From contig NZ_JAAXKY010000017.1 in NCBI RefSeq assembly GCF_012911925.1, positions 1 to 64,000 of the forward strand: a stretch of DNA of 64,000 nucleotides, in the 5' to 3' direction. The translations under genes were made by a program, and so were the position numbers. Shown here in pieces: positions 26,262-35,173 of the stretch (its first letter is position 1; each line of letters begins with the position of its first letter). This stretch comes from Pseudonocardia xinjiangensis. GTDB taxonomy: Bacteria > Actinomycetota > Actinomycetes > Mycobacteriales > Pseudonocardiaceae. A model generated the notes under the pieces. It saw only the letters and a list, made by a program, of their open reading frames with translations. It searched no databases and was not told where the DNA came from.

Positions 26262-26744
26262 ATGACGCGGCCGATGAGTCCCCGGCCTCCCCGTGGTCTA
26301 CCTGGCATGGGGCCGACAGCAGGACGACGGGAGACGGCTGCGCGACCGCTGGCGAACGGTCGCGTGGCCACCAGACTGCCCGCGCAGGACCTCCACCGGG
26401 CGCGGGCGTTCTACGCGGAGAAGCTGGGCCTCGAACCGGCGGAGGAACGACCGGGCGGCCTGCTCTACCGCTGCGCGGAGGGCACGTTCGCCCTGTTCGC
26501 CTCCACCGGGGCTCCCTCGGGGACGCACACCCAGATGGGCTGGGACGTTGACGACATCGACGCGACGGTTGCCGACCTGCGGTCTCGCGGGGTGGAGTTC
26601 GAGGACGTGAACCTGCCCGGCCACACCGTCGACGGGATCACCACGGTGTCGGGCAACTACCCGAGCACGGGCACCGGCGAGCGGGCGGTCTGGTTCCGCG
26701 ACAGCGAGGGCAACATGCTCGGAATCGGTCAGGCCGTCCGCTGA
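26262..26744 (+). CDS. VOC (glyoxalase/dioxygenase) superfamily protein
   Basis: A 160-residue protein whose last 125 residues form one VOC unit. Visible landmarks are RLPAQDLHRARAFYAEKLGL, then LYRCAEGTFALFAS, the THTQMGWDVDDIDATVADL helix, and WFRDSEGNMLGIGQ as the last metal-site strand (Glu position). Catalytic role is unknown: members include lyases, dioxygenases and resistance proteins. The start at 26262 is favoured by a GGAGAG site, but the first 35 residues look non-homologous and a later start (ATG 26307 or GTG 26362) is possible. Its 3' end overlaps the convergent NlpC/P60 gene by 16 bases. Confidence 0.78.
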   Translation: MTRPMSPRPPRGLPGMGPTAGRRETAARPLANGRVATRLPAQDLHRARAFYAEKLGLEPAEERPGGLLYRCAEGTFALFASTGAPSGTHTQMGWDVDDIDATVADLRSRGVEFEDVNLPGHTVDGITTVSGNYPSTGTGERAVWFRDSEGNMLGIGQAVR

Positions 26745-27856
26745 CCGGCAGCGGGCGCGCCCGGAAGGATGCGCCTGGCGCCGGCGAACTCGTGGCCGGT
26801 GTCCCACTGCTCCCAGTCGACGATCTGCACCGACGCGGCGGCGTTCGGTGAGTGGATCATCCGGCCGGCACCGACGTACATGCCCACGTGGTGCACGCTG
26901 CCGACCCCGCCCGGCCGGGCGAAGAACAGCAGGTCGCCCGGCTGCAGCTCGCCGGCGGCCACCGCCGTGCCGAACGTCGACTGGGGCCCGGAGTCGCGGG
27001 GAACGGCGATCCCGTGGGCACGGTGGACGGTGTAGATGAGCCCCGAGCAGTCGAGCCCGTAGGCGGAGGTTCCCGCCCACAGGTACCGCAGGCCCAGGAA
27101 CGTCGTCGCGGTGGCGACGAGATCCTCGCCCGTCGGCGTGGCGGGCTGCTCGCCCGGCGCGTGGACGTCCACGGCGTCCCGGCGGAGCCAGGCGGCGGAA
27201 CCGTCCGGCAGGACGACCCGGACGCCGTCGGTGGTCTGCGCGAGAACCGGTAGCTGCGTGGTGACGCTGACCTCCAGGTGCGGGGTCGTCCCGTCCGGGG
27301 TGGCACTGAGCCAGGTCCGCGTGGCGGTGACGACCGCACGGTCCCGGTTCCTCGCGTCGGCGGCGAACCCGGCGTTCGCCACGAGCTGGCGGACCGGAAC
27401 CCAGCCGGGATAGCCCCGGGCATCGCGTGGGGTCGCCTGGTCCAGGACCACCACGTGCGCCCAGTCGCCTGCGACCTCGGTCACCTCGACCTCGGAGCCG
27501 AGGACCGCCTGGGTCTCCAGATTGCCGGTGAGCCATCGGCGCGTCCCGGTGTCCGCCATCCTCCGGTTCCACCGGTCCAGCTCGACCGGGTTACCGAGGG
27601 CAGGCGCGTCCAGGTCGCGCGGGCGGTCCGGGGCCACCCACAGGGTCGCCACGCTCACGTTCACGAAGGCGTGGTCGCCGGGCCCGAGCCCGCCCGGCGC
27701 CGGGGCCGCCGCGGCCGTTCCCGTGACCGCGCACAGCACTCCCACCGTGAGCACACCCACCACCGTCCGTCGACCCGTCACCGTCGGACCCTCTGTCACG
27801 AGAGCCGTCGCCGGGGCGGCTTTCCCTCGAACGGGCGTAACGGTTCGTCCCGACAT
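26729..27856 (-). CDS. Secreted NlpC/P60 peptidoglycan hydrolase with SH3-like domains
   Basis: A 375-residue exported cysteine peptidase. It has a signal peptide (basic start, hydrophobic VVGVLTVGVLCAVTG, cleavage after about residue 50), two SH3b-like segments (about 60-150 and 170-235), then the NlpC/P60 domain with the catalytic Cys270 in YGLDCSGLIY, His322/323 in VHHVGMYVG and a third polar residue His335 in IHSPNA. Such enzymes cut the D-iGlu-mDAP bond in stem peptides during growth or separation. It overlaps the convergent VOC gene by 16 bases, leaving no room for a terminator between them. Confidence 0.88.
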   Translation of the reverse strand: MSGRTVTPVRGKAAPATALVTEGPTVTGRRTVVGVLTVGVLCAVTGTAAAAPAPGGLGPGDHAFVNVSVATLWVAPDRPRDLDAPALGNPVELDRWNRRMADTGTRRWLTGNLETQAVLGSEVEVTEVAGDWAHVVVLDQATPRDARGYPGWVPVRQLVANAGFAADARNRDRAVVTATRTWLSATPDGTTPHLEVSVTTQLPVLAQTTDGVRVVLPDGSAAWLRRDAVDVHAPGEQPATPTGEDLVATATTFLGLRYLWAGTSAYGLDCSGLIYTVHRAHGIAVPRDSGPQSTFGTAVAAGELQPGDLLFFARPGGVGSVHHVGMYVGAGRMIHSPNAAASVQIVDWEQWDTGHEFAGARRILPGAPAAGQRTA

Positions 27857-27950
27857 GCGGCGGCCGGTGCGTCCGGTGGGTAGGTTCCGGTGATCGCCGC
27901 CGACGCGCCGATCCGCACAACTGCCACGCGCACCACCGCAAGGAGTCTCG

Positions 27951-28598
27951 ATCAGTTTCCCGGAGTACGTCCTCGACCACTACGACCGGCTCCTCGAGCT
28001 GTCGCTCGAGCACCTCGCCGTCGTGCTCGCCGGGCTCCTCGTCGGCAGCGTGGTCGGGCTGGCACTGGGTATGGCGGTGCACCGCACGCCGCGGGCACGC
28101 TCCGCGGCCGTCCACGTCTGCGGGCTGATCCTCACCGTGCCGTCGCTGGCGATGTACGCCCTGCTGCTCGCGCTGCTCGGCACCATCGGGACCCTGCCGG
28201 TGATCGTCGCGCTGGCGCTCTACTCGCTGCTGCCGATCGTGCGCAACACGGTCACCGGGCTCAACGGGGTCGACCCCGCGGTCGTCGAGGCCGCCCAGGG
28301 GGTCGGGATGGGGCGCTGGCGCCGGCTGGTGAGCATCGAGCTGCCGCTCGCGTGGCCGGTCGTGGTCACCGGGGTGCGGGTGTCCGCGGTGCTGCTGGTG
28401 GGGGTGGCGGCGCTGGGCCCGATCATCGGCGGCCCGGGGCTGGGTGAGCTGATCTTCTCCGGGCTACGGGTGATCACGAGCCCCAACGCGGTCAACCTCG
28501 CCCTCATGGGCACGCTCGGTGTCGTGCTCGTCGGCATGCTCCTCGACGGCGCGTTCCTCGTCCTGACCCGCGTGACTACGTCGAGGGGAGTCCGCTGA
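27951..28598 (+). CDS. Compatible-solute ABC importer permease 1 (probable ATC start)
   Basis: A 215-residue OpuCB/ProW-type permease of a betaine/choline/carnitine importer, with the EAA loop VEAAQGVGMGRWRRL at about residues 106-120. The conserved N-terminus (FPEYVLDHYDRLLELSLEHL) is encoded upstream of the first normal start codon (GTG 28023), with no ATG, GTG or TTG in frame back to a stop at 27891. An AAGGAG site (27940-27945) sits five bases before an ATC at 27951, so ATC is the probable start, or an ATG has been misread. It overlaps the ATPase gene (TGATG). The four-gene order is permease, ATPase, permease, binding protein. Confidence 0.8.
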   Translation: MSFPEYVLDHYDRLLELSLEHLAVVLAGLLVGSVVGLALGMAVHRTPRARSAAVHVCGLILTVPSLAMYALLLALLGTIGTLPVIVALALYSLLPIVRNTVTGLNGVDPAVVEAAQGVGMGRWRRLVSIELPLAWPVVVTGVRVSAVLLVGVAALGPIIGGPGLGELIFSGLRVITSPNAVNLALMGTLGVVLVGMLLDGAFLVLTRVTTSRGVR

Positions 28599-29752
28599 TG
28601 CCCGCCATGATCGAGCTCGAACAGCTGACCAAGCACTACCCGGGCCGGTCCGCTCCCGCGGTCGACTCCCTCGACCTGACGATCGCCGAGGGCGAGATCG
28701 TCATCCTCGTCGGGCCGTCCGGCTGCGGGAAGACCACGACCCTCAAGATGATCAACCGGATCATCGAGCCGTCGTCGGGGATCATCCGCCTGCAGGGCGA
28801 GGACGTGACCAGGGCGAACCCCGACCATCTCCGCCGCCGCATCGGCTACGTCATCCAGCAGGTCGGCCTCTTCCCCCACCAGACGATCGGACGCAACATC
28901 ACCACGGTCCCCCGGTTGCTCGGGTGGTCGCAGCAGCGGATCGACGACCGGCTCGACGAGCTCATGCACCTCGTGGGCATGGACCCCGGGACCTACCGGG
29001 ACCGCTACCCCAAGGAGCTCTCCGGCGGTCAGCGCCAGCGGGTCGGGGTGGCCCGCGCGCTCGCCGCGGACCCGCCGGTGATGCTGATGGACGAGCCGTT
29101 CGGTGCGCTCGACCCGATCAGCCGCGAACGGCTCCAGAACGAGTTCCTCCGCCTGCAGGAGGAGATCCGCAAGACCATCGTCTTCGTCACCCACGACATC
29201 GACGAGGCGATCACGATGGGCGACCGGATCGCGATCCTGCGGGAGGGGTCGACGGTCGCGCAGTACGACACCCCGGAGACGGTGCTCGCGGCACCTGCCG
29301 ACGACTTCGTGCGGGAGTTCATCGGCTCCGGCGCGGCGCTCAAGCGCCTCGGTCTCGCCCGGGTGCGCGACGTCGAGCTCGGGCAGTGGCCGACCTCCCC
29401 GATCGGCTCCGGGCGGGAGGCGGCGCTGCGCGCGCTCGCGTCGTCCGAGCACGGATCGGTGCTGCTGCTCGACGACCGGCGCCGGCCGCTGCGCTGGGTG
29501 CGGGCCGACGAGCTGGAGCAACCCGGCTCGCTGGAGCGGCTGGGCGTGGAGGTGCGCGGCACCGTCGAGCCCACCACGACGCTGGCCCACGCGCTGGACG
29601 CGATGGTGGGCAGCCGGGTGGGGGCCGTGGTCGTCGTCGACGGTTCCGGGGCCCTGCTGGGCACCGTCGACATGCGGGTGATCATGGCCGCGGTCGACAC
29701 CATGCGCACCGACGCCCACGAGCAGGACCGCGAGGAGGTGCCGTCGCGGTGA
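28598..29752 (+). CDS. Compatible-solute ABC importer ATPase with CBS domains
   Basis: A 384-residue ATPase of the OpuCA/ProV type. Walker A GPSGCGKTTT (about residues 38-47), signature LSGGQRQRVGVA, Walker B VMLMDEPFGALDP and the H-loop VTHDIDEA are all present. The C-terminal 130 residues carry paired CBS domains (VVEPTTTLAHALDAMVGSRV, then VDGSGALLGTVDMR), which in OpuA-type systems sense ionic strength and gate uptake. It begins on the stop of the first permease (TGATG) and ends overlapping the second permease (GTGA). Energises osmoprotectant import at the inner membrane. Confidence 0.92.
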   Translation: MPAMIELEQLTKHYPGRSAPAVDSLDLTIAEGEIVILVGPSGCGKTTTLKMINRIIEPSSGIIRLQGEDVTRANPDHLRRRIGYVIQQVGLFPHQTIGRNITTVPRLLGWSQQRIDDRLDELMHLVGMDPGTYRDRYPKELSGGQRQRVGVARALAADPPVMLMDEPFGALDPISRERLQNEFLRLQEEIRKTIVFVTHDIDEAITMGDRIAILREGSTVAQYDTPETVLAAPADDFVREFIGSGAALKRLGLARVRDVELGQWPTSPIGSGREAALRALASSEHGSVLLLDDRRRPLRWVRADELEQPGSLERLGVEVRGTVEPTTTLAHALDAMVGSRVGAVVVVDGSGALLGTVDMRVIMAAVDTMRTDAHEQDREEVPSR

Positions 29753-30546
29753 GCCTCGGCCTCGAGGACCCGTACGCCCGCACCGACACGGTGGTCACCG
29801 AGCAGCGGCCGCCCGGCTCGCGGACCGCGCAGTGGCGCCGCTACCTCGGCGTGCCCGCGCTGCTGGCCCTCGTCTGCGTCGGCGTGGTGGTCTTCGTCGC
29901 GTTCGCCGACCTCGACGACGTCGAGCGCCGCCTGCTCACCTTCGACGGTCTCCGCACGGCCACGCTCGTGCACCTGGAGCTGGTCGGCCTCTCGACGCTG
30001 CTCGTCATCGTCCTCGCGGTGCCGCTGGGAATCCTGGTCTCGCGGCCGTGGGCGCGCCGCCTCACCCCGGTCGTCGTCGGGCTGGGCAACATCGCGCAGT
30101 CGGTGCCCTCGCTCGGGGTGATCGTGCTGTTCGCGATCCTGTTCGCCCCCGGCTTCGGCGGCGCCGTCGTCGCGCTGGTCGTCTACGCGTTCCTGCCCAT
30201 CCTGCGCAACACGATCGTCGGACTGCAGCAGATCGACCCGTTCGTCGTGGAGTCCGCCCGCGGCATGGGCATGTCGAGCAACCGGGTGCTGCGGGAGATC
30301 GAGCTGCCGCTCGCCGTGCCGGTCATCCTCGCCGGCGTGCGCACCGCGGCCGTGATCGGCGTCGGCACGGCCACCATCGGAGCGCTCACCAACGCCGGGG
30401 GGCTCGGCAGCGTCGTCTACGGCGGCATCGTGCAGAGCCGCACCCCGGTGATCGTGGTGGCGAGCATCCTCACCGCGGTGCTCGCCCTGCTCGTCGACCA
30501 CGTCCTCGGCGTGGCGGAAAACGTCCTGCGGCCCCGTGGCCTCTAG
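29749..30546 (+). CDS. Compatible-solute ABC importer permease 2
   Basis: A 265-residue permease with six hydrophobic segments. The conserved loop is VESARGMGMSSNRVLREIELP and the C-terminal AVIGVGTATIGALTNAGGLG matches OpuC-type inner-membrane subunits. GTG 29749 overlaps the ATPase stop by four bases; the long open frame upstream is a shadow of the ATPase. The N-terminus has a 30-residue cytoplasmic extension (SLGLEDPYARTDTV) before the first segment. It pairs with the first permease as the transmembrane dimer; the lipoprotein binding protein follows 33 bases on. Confidence 0.9.
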   Translation: MSLGLEDPYARTDTVVTEQRPPGSRTAQWRRYLGVPALLALVCVGVVVFVAFADLDDVERRLLTFDGLRTATLVHLELVGLSTLLVIVLAVPLGILVSRPWARRLTPVVVGLGNIAQSVPSLGVIVLFAILFAPGFGGAVVALVVYAFLPILRNTIVGLQQIDPFVVESARGMGMSSNRVLREIELPLAVPVILAGVRTAAVIGVGTATIGALTNAGGLGSVVYGGIVQSRTPVIVVASILTAVLALLVDHVLGVAENVLRPRGL

Positions 30547-30579
30547 CTTCAACGCCCAACATCCCACGAAGGAGGCGCT

Positions 30580-31569
30580 GTGACTTCCAGAGCCACATCC
30601 CGATCGCACCGTGTGCTGGGCGCGCTGGCCCTCGTCGGTGCGCTCGCCCTGACAGCATGCAGCAGCGGGTCGGGCGGCGCGGGCGGTGGAGACACCGGCG
30701 ACTCGGTGGCGGCCCGCGTCCACCTGGCGGGCACCCAGATCGCCGTGGGCTCCAAGGAGTTCACCGAGCAGCTGATCCTCGGGCAGATCACCGTGCAGGC
30801 GCTGCGGGCCGCGGGCGCCACGGTGGAGGACCGCACGGCACTCGTCGGCACCCCGGTCGTGCGCGGCGCGCTGCTGTCGGACCAGATCGACATGTACTGG
30901 GAGTACACCGGCACCGCATGGCTCGGGCCGCTCGGCAACACCGACCCGGTCGCGGGCGAGCAGGCCCAGTTCGACGCGGTCAAGAACGCCGACGCCGCCA
31001 ACGGGATCACCTGGCTCGCCATGGCGGGCGCCAACAACGCCTACGCGCTCGCCGCGAACCCCGACGCAGCGAGGGAGTTCGGCGTCGCCACCATCAGCGA
31101 CTACGCCCGGCTGGCGCAGCAGAACCCGACGGCCGCCACCCTCTGCACCGCCGCCGAGTTCCCCACCCGCAACGACGGCCTGCCCGCCGTCGAGAAGACC
31201 TACGGCTTCGACCTCCCCGACGCCGACGTGGCCGTTCTCGACTTCGGACTGGTCTACACGAGCGTGGCCGCGCGCGAGCCGTGCAACTTCGCCGTCGTCT
31301 TCGGCACCGACGCCCAGGTACTCCAGAACAAGCTCGTCGTCCTGAAGGACGACAAGCAGGCCCTGGCCACGTACAACGTCGCGGTCAGCATGCGGACGCA
31401 GACGTACGCGGCCAACCCGGACGCCTACAACACCCTCTTCGGCGCGATCGCCGCGGCGCTCACCACCGAGCGCGCCACCCAGCTCAACGCGAAGGTCGAC
31501 ATCGACGGCGAGACGCCCGAGGACGTCGCCAAGGAGTTCCTGGTCGAGAACAGGATCATCACCGGCTGA
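30580..31569 (+). CDS. Compatible-solute-binding lipoprotein (OpuAC/OsmF family)
   Basis: A 329-residue solute-binding protein anchored as a lipoprotein: signal peptide ending in LALTAC, with Cys27 as the lipidated residue, then a glycine-rich linker (SSGSGGAGGGD). The mature domain has IAVGSKEFTEQLILGQI and the DMYWEYTGTAWLG block typical of osmoprotectant-binding proteins (quaternary amines bound in an aromatic box). GTG 30580 follows a GAAGGAGG site. It is the last gene of the importer operon. Ligand (betaine, carnitine or choline) cannot be told apart from sequence alone. Confidence 0.9.
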   Translation: MTSRATSRSHRVLGALALVGALALTACSSGSGGAGGGDTGDSVAARVHLAGTQIAVGSKEFTEQLILGQITVQALRAAGATVEDRTALVGTPVVRGALLSDQIDMYWEYTGTAWLGPLGNTDPVAGEQAQFDAVKNADAANGITWLAMAGANNAYALAANPDAAREFGVATISDYARLAQQNPTAATLCTAAEFPTRNDGLPAVEKTYGFDLPDADVAVLDFGLVYTSVAAREPCNFAVVFGTDAQVLQNKLVVLKDDKQALATYNVAVSMRTQTYAANPDAYNTLFGAIAAALTTERATQLNAKVDIDGETPEDVAKEFLVENRIITG

Positions 31570-31596
31570 TCGCCCGGGCGGGCATGATCTCCTGCC

Positions 31597-32889
31597 GTGG
31601 TCGATCACCCGCCGCTGCGCCGGAACACCGGGTTCCAGCTCCTCTGGTTCGGCACCGCGGTCTCCCAGCTGGGCACGGAGATCACGAAGCTCGCGGTGCC
31701 GTTGTTCGTGCTCGCGCTCACCGGATCGCCGGCCTGGGCGGGGATCATCGCCGGCGCGGGTGTCGCCGGGAGCATCCTCGTCCTGATGCCGGCCGGCGTC
31801 TGGGTCGACCGGTGGGACCGCCGCCGCACGCTGGTCACCGGACAGGCGCTGCGGGTGGTCAACTCCGCATGCCTGTCCGCTCTGGTCCTCTCCGGCCACG
31901 TGCAGGTGTGGCAGTTCGTGCTGTTCGGCGTGGTCGACGGCGTCTGCGCCGCGTTCACCGACCTGGTCCGGTACGCGGCGATCCGCGGCCTGGTGCCCGT
32001 GGCCCAGCTGCGCACCGCCTACATGCAGGAGGAGTCGCGCAGCCACGCGGCAAGGCTGGCCGGACCGCCACTGGGCGGCCTGCTCTACGGACTGGCCCCG
32101 GCGGTTCCCTTCGTGGTCGACACGGTCACCTTCGTGGTCGCCCTCGTCAGCGGCGTTCTCGCGAAGGTCCCCCGGCGGCCCGGGCGGGCGTCCGCGGTTC
32201 CGTCGGATGACGGACCGGGAAGCGAGCCCACCCGGCCGAGCATGCGGCGGAAGGTGGGCGACACGCTCGCCTGGCTGTGGCACCGACGGGGCCTGCGCGA
32301 GGTCTACGGCGTGCTCACCGCCCTCAACCTGCTGGGTGGGGCGTTCATGATCCCGCTGATCGTGCTCGTCGGCGAGCGCGGCGGCGGGGCGCTGGGCACC
32401 GGGACCGTGCTCGCCGGCGCCGGGATCGGCGGCCTGGTCGGCGCGCTCGGCTCCACCCTGATCGGCCGGCGCCTTCCGGTCGGCGCGATGATGATCACGA
32501 TCGTCGCGGTCTTCGGCACCGCGGTGGCGGCAATGGCTCTGCCGTTCGGCCCGTGGTGGCCGATGGTCCCGCTGATCGTCATCGCACTCTCCACCCCGTC
32601 GATCAACGTGGTGGTGAGCGCGGTCAACGCCCAGCTGGTGCCGGAGGACATGCTCGGCCGGATGAACGGGAGCCTCACCACCGTGGCGCGGGGGCTCGCC
32701 CCGCTCGGACCGGTGCTCGGTGGCGCGCTGGCCGCGACGCTGGGCGCCGCGGGCACGCTCGTGGTGCTCGGCGCAGCGCTGGTGCTCACCGCCGCGGGCA
32801 CCGCGACCAGCCCCGAGCTGCGCCGGTTCACCGGGGAGGACGGTTCGGACAGTGCGGTGCCCGGCTCACCTCGATCGTCGGAGCGATGA
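31597..32889 (+). CDS. MFS transporter (DHA3 / multidrug-type)
   Basis: A 430-residue major facilitator of the DHA3 (MefA-like) branch with twelve hydrophobic segments: FQLLWFGTAVSQLGTEITKL at segment 1, and the A-motif GVWVDRWDRRR. The cytoplasmic loop after segment 6 is basic. These proteins typically export macrolides, siderophores or other small molecules. GTG 31597 lies 27 bases after the osmoprotectant operon, so read-through is possible but functionally unrelated. Cargo unknown. It ends where LtrA's alternative ATG begins (ATGA), though the later GTG is preferred for LtrA. Confidence 0.82.
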   Translation: MVDHPPLRRNTGFQLLWFGTAVSQLGTEITKLAVPLFVLALTGSPAWAGIIAGAGVAGSILVLMPAGVWVDRWDRRRTLVTGQALRVVNSACLSALVLSGHVQVWQFVLFGVVDGVCAAFTDLVRYAAIRGLVPVAQLRTAYMQEESRSHAARLAGPPLGGLLYGLAPAVPFVVDTVTFVVALVSGVLAKVPRRPGRASAVPSDDGPGSEPTRPSMRRKVGDTLAWLWHRRGLREVYGVLTALNLLGGAFMIPLIVLVGERGGGALGTGTVLAGAGIGGLVGALGSTLIGRRLPVGAMMITIVAVFGTAVAAMALPFGPWWPMVPLIVIALSTPSINVVVSAVNAQLVPEDMLGRMNGSLTTVARGLAPLGPVLGGALAATLGAAGTLVVLGAALVLTAAGTATSPELRRFTGEDGSDSAVPGSPRSSER

Positions 32890-32981
32890 GTCCGGCGGAC
32901 GATCCTCGCCTTCCTGTCACGAACGGGGCCGCTGTGCTGTCCTTCCGGGGGACGGACTCTCGGACCGACAGGAGCGAACTC

Positions 32982-34205
32982 GTGCCACCAGCAGGTATCC
33001 CGGGCCGCATCCGGGTCCGGATGACCGCCCGTCCGATCGACGAGCCGCACCGCGTGTCCAGCCCGCTCGAGCTGCTGTTCGACCTCACCTTCGTGGTCGC
33101 GATCGCGGCCGTCACCGCCCAGTTCGCGCACAGCATCGCCGCCGGTCACGCCCTGGACGGGCTCGTGCTGTTCCTCCTGGTCTTCTTCTCGATCTGGTGG
33201 GCGTGGATGAACTTCACCTGGTTCGCCTCGTCCTACGACACCGACGACGTGCCCTACCGGCTGCTGACCATGGTGCAGATGGCCGGCGTACTGGTCCTCG
33301 CCGCCGGCGTGCCCACCGCGGCCGACCACGACGACTTCCGCATCGTCACGCTCGGCTACCTCATCATGAGGATCGGGCTCGTCGCCCAGTGGCTGCGGGC
33401 GGCCGTCGAGGATCCGCCGCGCCGGCGCACCGCGCTGCGCTATGCCGCCGGCATCACGATCCTGCAGGCGGGCTGGGTGCTGCGGCTCGTCCTCGTAGAG
33501 ACGGGTGTCCTGACGTCCTGGTCCGCCCTGCTGCTGTTCTTCGTCGGCCTGGTCGTCCTGGAGCTCGCCGTGCCGCCGTGGGCGGAACGGACCGGGGCCA
33601 CCACGTGGCACCCGCACCACATCGGCGAGCGCTACGGCCTGTTCACGATCATCCTGCTCGGAGAGAGCGTCCTCTCCGCGACCACGGCGGTCGAAGGAGC
33701 GCTCGCGGCGGGCGGCGTCAGCGGGTCCTTCGTCACCGTCGCCTTCTCCGGTCTCGTGCTGCTGTTCGCCCTGTGGTGGCTCTACTTCCTCCAGCCGGCG
33801 GGGGAAGGTCTGAGCGATCGCCGCCACCGGTCCTACCTGTGGGGCTACGGCCACTACGGCATCTTCGCGTGCCTGGCAGCCCTCGGTGCCGGCCTCGAGG
33901 TCGCGGTCGAGCAGAGCGGGCACGCCCTCGCGGCATCACCGCTGGTGATCGGCTACGCCGTCGCGATCCCGGTCGCCGTGTTCATCGCCTTGCTCCGGGC
34001 GGTCCACGTGTGCCTCGTCGCGCAGCCCGTCATCCGTCCCGTCGTCCTCGTGAGCTGCGTCGTCGTGATCCTGCTGCTGCCGCTCGGGGCGGCACCGCTC
34101 GGAGTGGCCGCCGTGGTGGCGGCGACCGCAGCCGTCTGTGTCCTGCTGGTGGCCGCCACCATCGCCCCGGGACTGCAGGTCCGGCCGCAAGAGGTGAACC
34201 GCTGA
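32982..34205 (+). CDS. Low-temperature-requirement A (LtrA) family membrane protein
   Basis: A 407-residue multi-pass protein of the LtrA family. The family hallmarks are SPLELLFDLTFVVAIAAVTAQ near the N-terminus and HIGERYGLFTIILLGESVLS in the middle; ten or more hydrophobic segments follow. Function is unproven: the Listeria gene was linked to growth at low temperature. GTG 32982 was preferred because AGGAG (32970-32974) lies seven bases upstream and codon bias before it is poor, although an ATG at 32886 overlaps the preceding MFS stop. Cotranscription with that gene is likely. Confidence 0.82.
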   Translation: MPPAGIPGRIRVRMTARPIDEPHRVSSPLELLFDLTFVVAIAAVTAQFAHSIAAGHALDGLVLFLLVFFSIWWAWMNFTWFASSYDTDDVPYRLLTMVQMAGVLVLAAGVPTAADHDDFRIVTLGYLIMRIGLVAQWLRAAVEDPPRRRTALRYAAGITILQAGWVLRLVLVETGVLTSWSALLLFFVGLVVLELAVPPWAERTGATTWHPHHIGERYGLFTIILLGESVLSATTAVEGALAAGGVSGSFVTVAFSGLVLLFALWWLYFLQPAGEGLSDRRHRSYLWGYGHYGIFACLAALGAGLEVAVEQSGHALAASPLVIGYAVAIPVAVFIALLRAVHVCLVAQPVIRPVVLVSCVVVILLLPLGAAPLGVAAVVAATAAVCVLLVAATIAPGLQVRPQEVNR

Positions 34206-34235
34206 GTTCCCGGTTCGGGAGGAGTCGGAACGGTC

Positions 34236-35096
34236 ATGCCGACGCACCTGCTCGAGACCCCCGAGGTCACGCTCGCCTACGACGTCCACGGCCCGCTGCC
34301 GGCCGCCGACGGCCGCCCGCCACTGGTCATGATCGCCCAGCCCATGGACGCCGGCGGCTTCGAGGCGTTGCGGTCGCACTTCCCCGACCGCACCGTGGTC
34401 ACCTACGACCCGCGCGGGCTCGGGCGCAGCACGCGCAAGGACGGCCGCGTCGACCATGTGCCCGAGGTCCAGGCGGCCGACGTGCACGCCGTCATCGAGG
34501 CGCTCGGGGCGGGCCCGGTCGAGATGTTCGCGAGCAGTGGTGGCGCGGTGACCGCACTCGCCCTCGTCACGGCCCACCCCGGTGACGTCATCACCCTGGT
34601 GGCGCACGAGCCGCCGCTCATCACGCTGCTCCCCGACGCCCGGGCCGCCGCGCGCGCCAGTGCCGGCATCCGGGAGACCTACGAGGCCAAGGGGTGGGGT
34701 GCCGCCATGGCGGCCTTCATCACCATGACGTCGTGGGTCGGCGAGTTCACCGACGACTACTTCGCCCGGCCCGCGCCGGATCCCGCCCTGTTCGGGATGC
34801 CGGCCGAGGACGACGGCTCGCGTGACGACCCGCTGCTCTCCGACCGGTCCTCGGCCGTCAGCAGTTACCTGCCCGACGTCGACGCGCTGGCCGCGGCGCC
34901 GACGCGGGTCGTGATCGCCGTGGGCGAGGAGTCGCAGGGCACCCTCACCGGACGCACCGCGGTCGCGGCCGCCGAGTTGCTCGGTCAGCAGGCCACGGTG
35001 TTCCCGAGCCATCACGGCGGCTTCCTCGGTGGCGGCTTCGGCTACGCGGGCCAACCGGAGGCCTTCGCGCGGAGGCTGCGGGAGGTGCTCGCCTGA
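34236..35096 (+). CDS. Alpha/beta hydrolase
   Basis: A 286-residue alpha/beta hydrolase. The usual landmarks are DPRGLGRST (about 58-66), a nucleophile elbow FASSGGAV near residue 98-105 with the catalytic Ser in an S-S-G-G context, and SHHGGF near the C-terminus for the catalytic His. There is no signal peptide, so it acts in the cytoplasm. The substrate is unknown; the nearest relatives I can think of are annotated only as hydrolases. It lies 30 bases after LtrA on the same strand and is followed by a 63-base palindromic element before the convergent sigma factor gene. Confidence 0.83.
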   Translation: MPTHLLETPEVTLAYDVHGPLPAADGRPPLVMIAQPMDAGGFEALRSHFPDRTVVTYDPRGLGRSTRKDGRVDHVPEVQAADVHAVIEALGAGPVEMFASSGGAVTALALVTAHPGDVITLVAHEPPLITLLPDARAAARASAGIRETYEAKGWGAAMAAFITMTSWVGEFTDDYFARPAPDPALFGMPAEDDGSRDDPLLSDRSSAVSSYLPDVDALAAAPTRVVIAVGEESQGTLTGRTAVAAAELLGQQATVFPSHHGGFLGGGFGYAGQPEAFARRLREVLA

Positions 35097-35104
35097 GGCC
35101 CGTC

Positions 35105-35167
35105 CGCGACATGGACACATGTCGCTGCCGCAGCGGCGTCAGGACAGCGTGATGTGTCCATGTCGCG
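35105..35167. repeat. 63-bp element with 16-bp perfect inverted ends
   Basis: Arms CGCGACATGGACACAT (35105-35120) and ATGTGTCCATGTCGCG (35152-35167) are perfectly complementary, with 31 bases between. The element fills the space between two convergent genes. It may serve as a terminator for both, but long perfect arms with an asymmetric centre also fit a small mobile palindrome (MITE or REP-like). Confidence 0.7.
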
Positions 35168-35173
35168 CCTGTG

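Noticed and set aside
32886-32981. ATG at 32886 as the LtrA start (overlaps the preceding MFS stop)
   Set aside because: Codon bias of this stretch is poor; the GTG at 32982 has AGGAG at good spacing and gives the usual family length.
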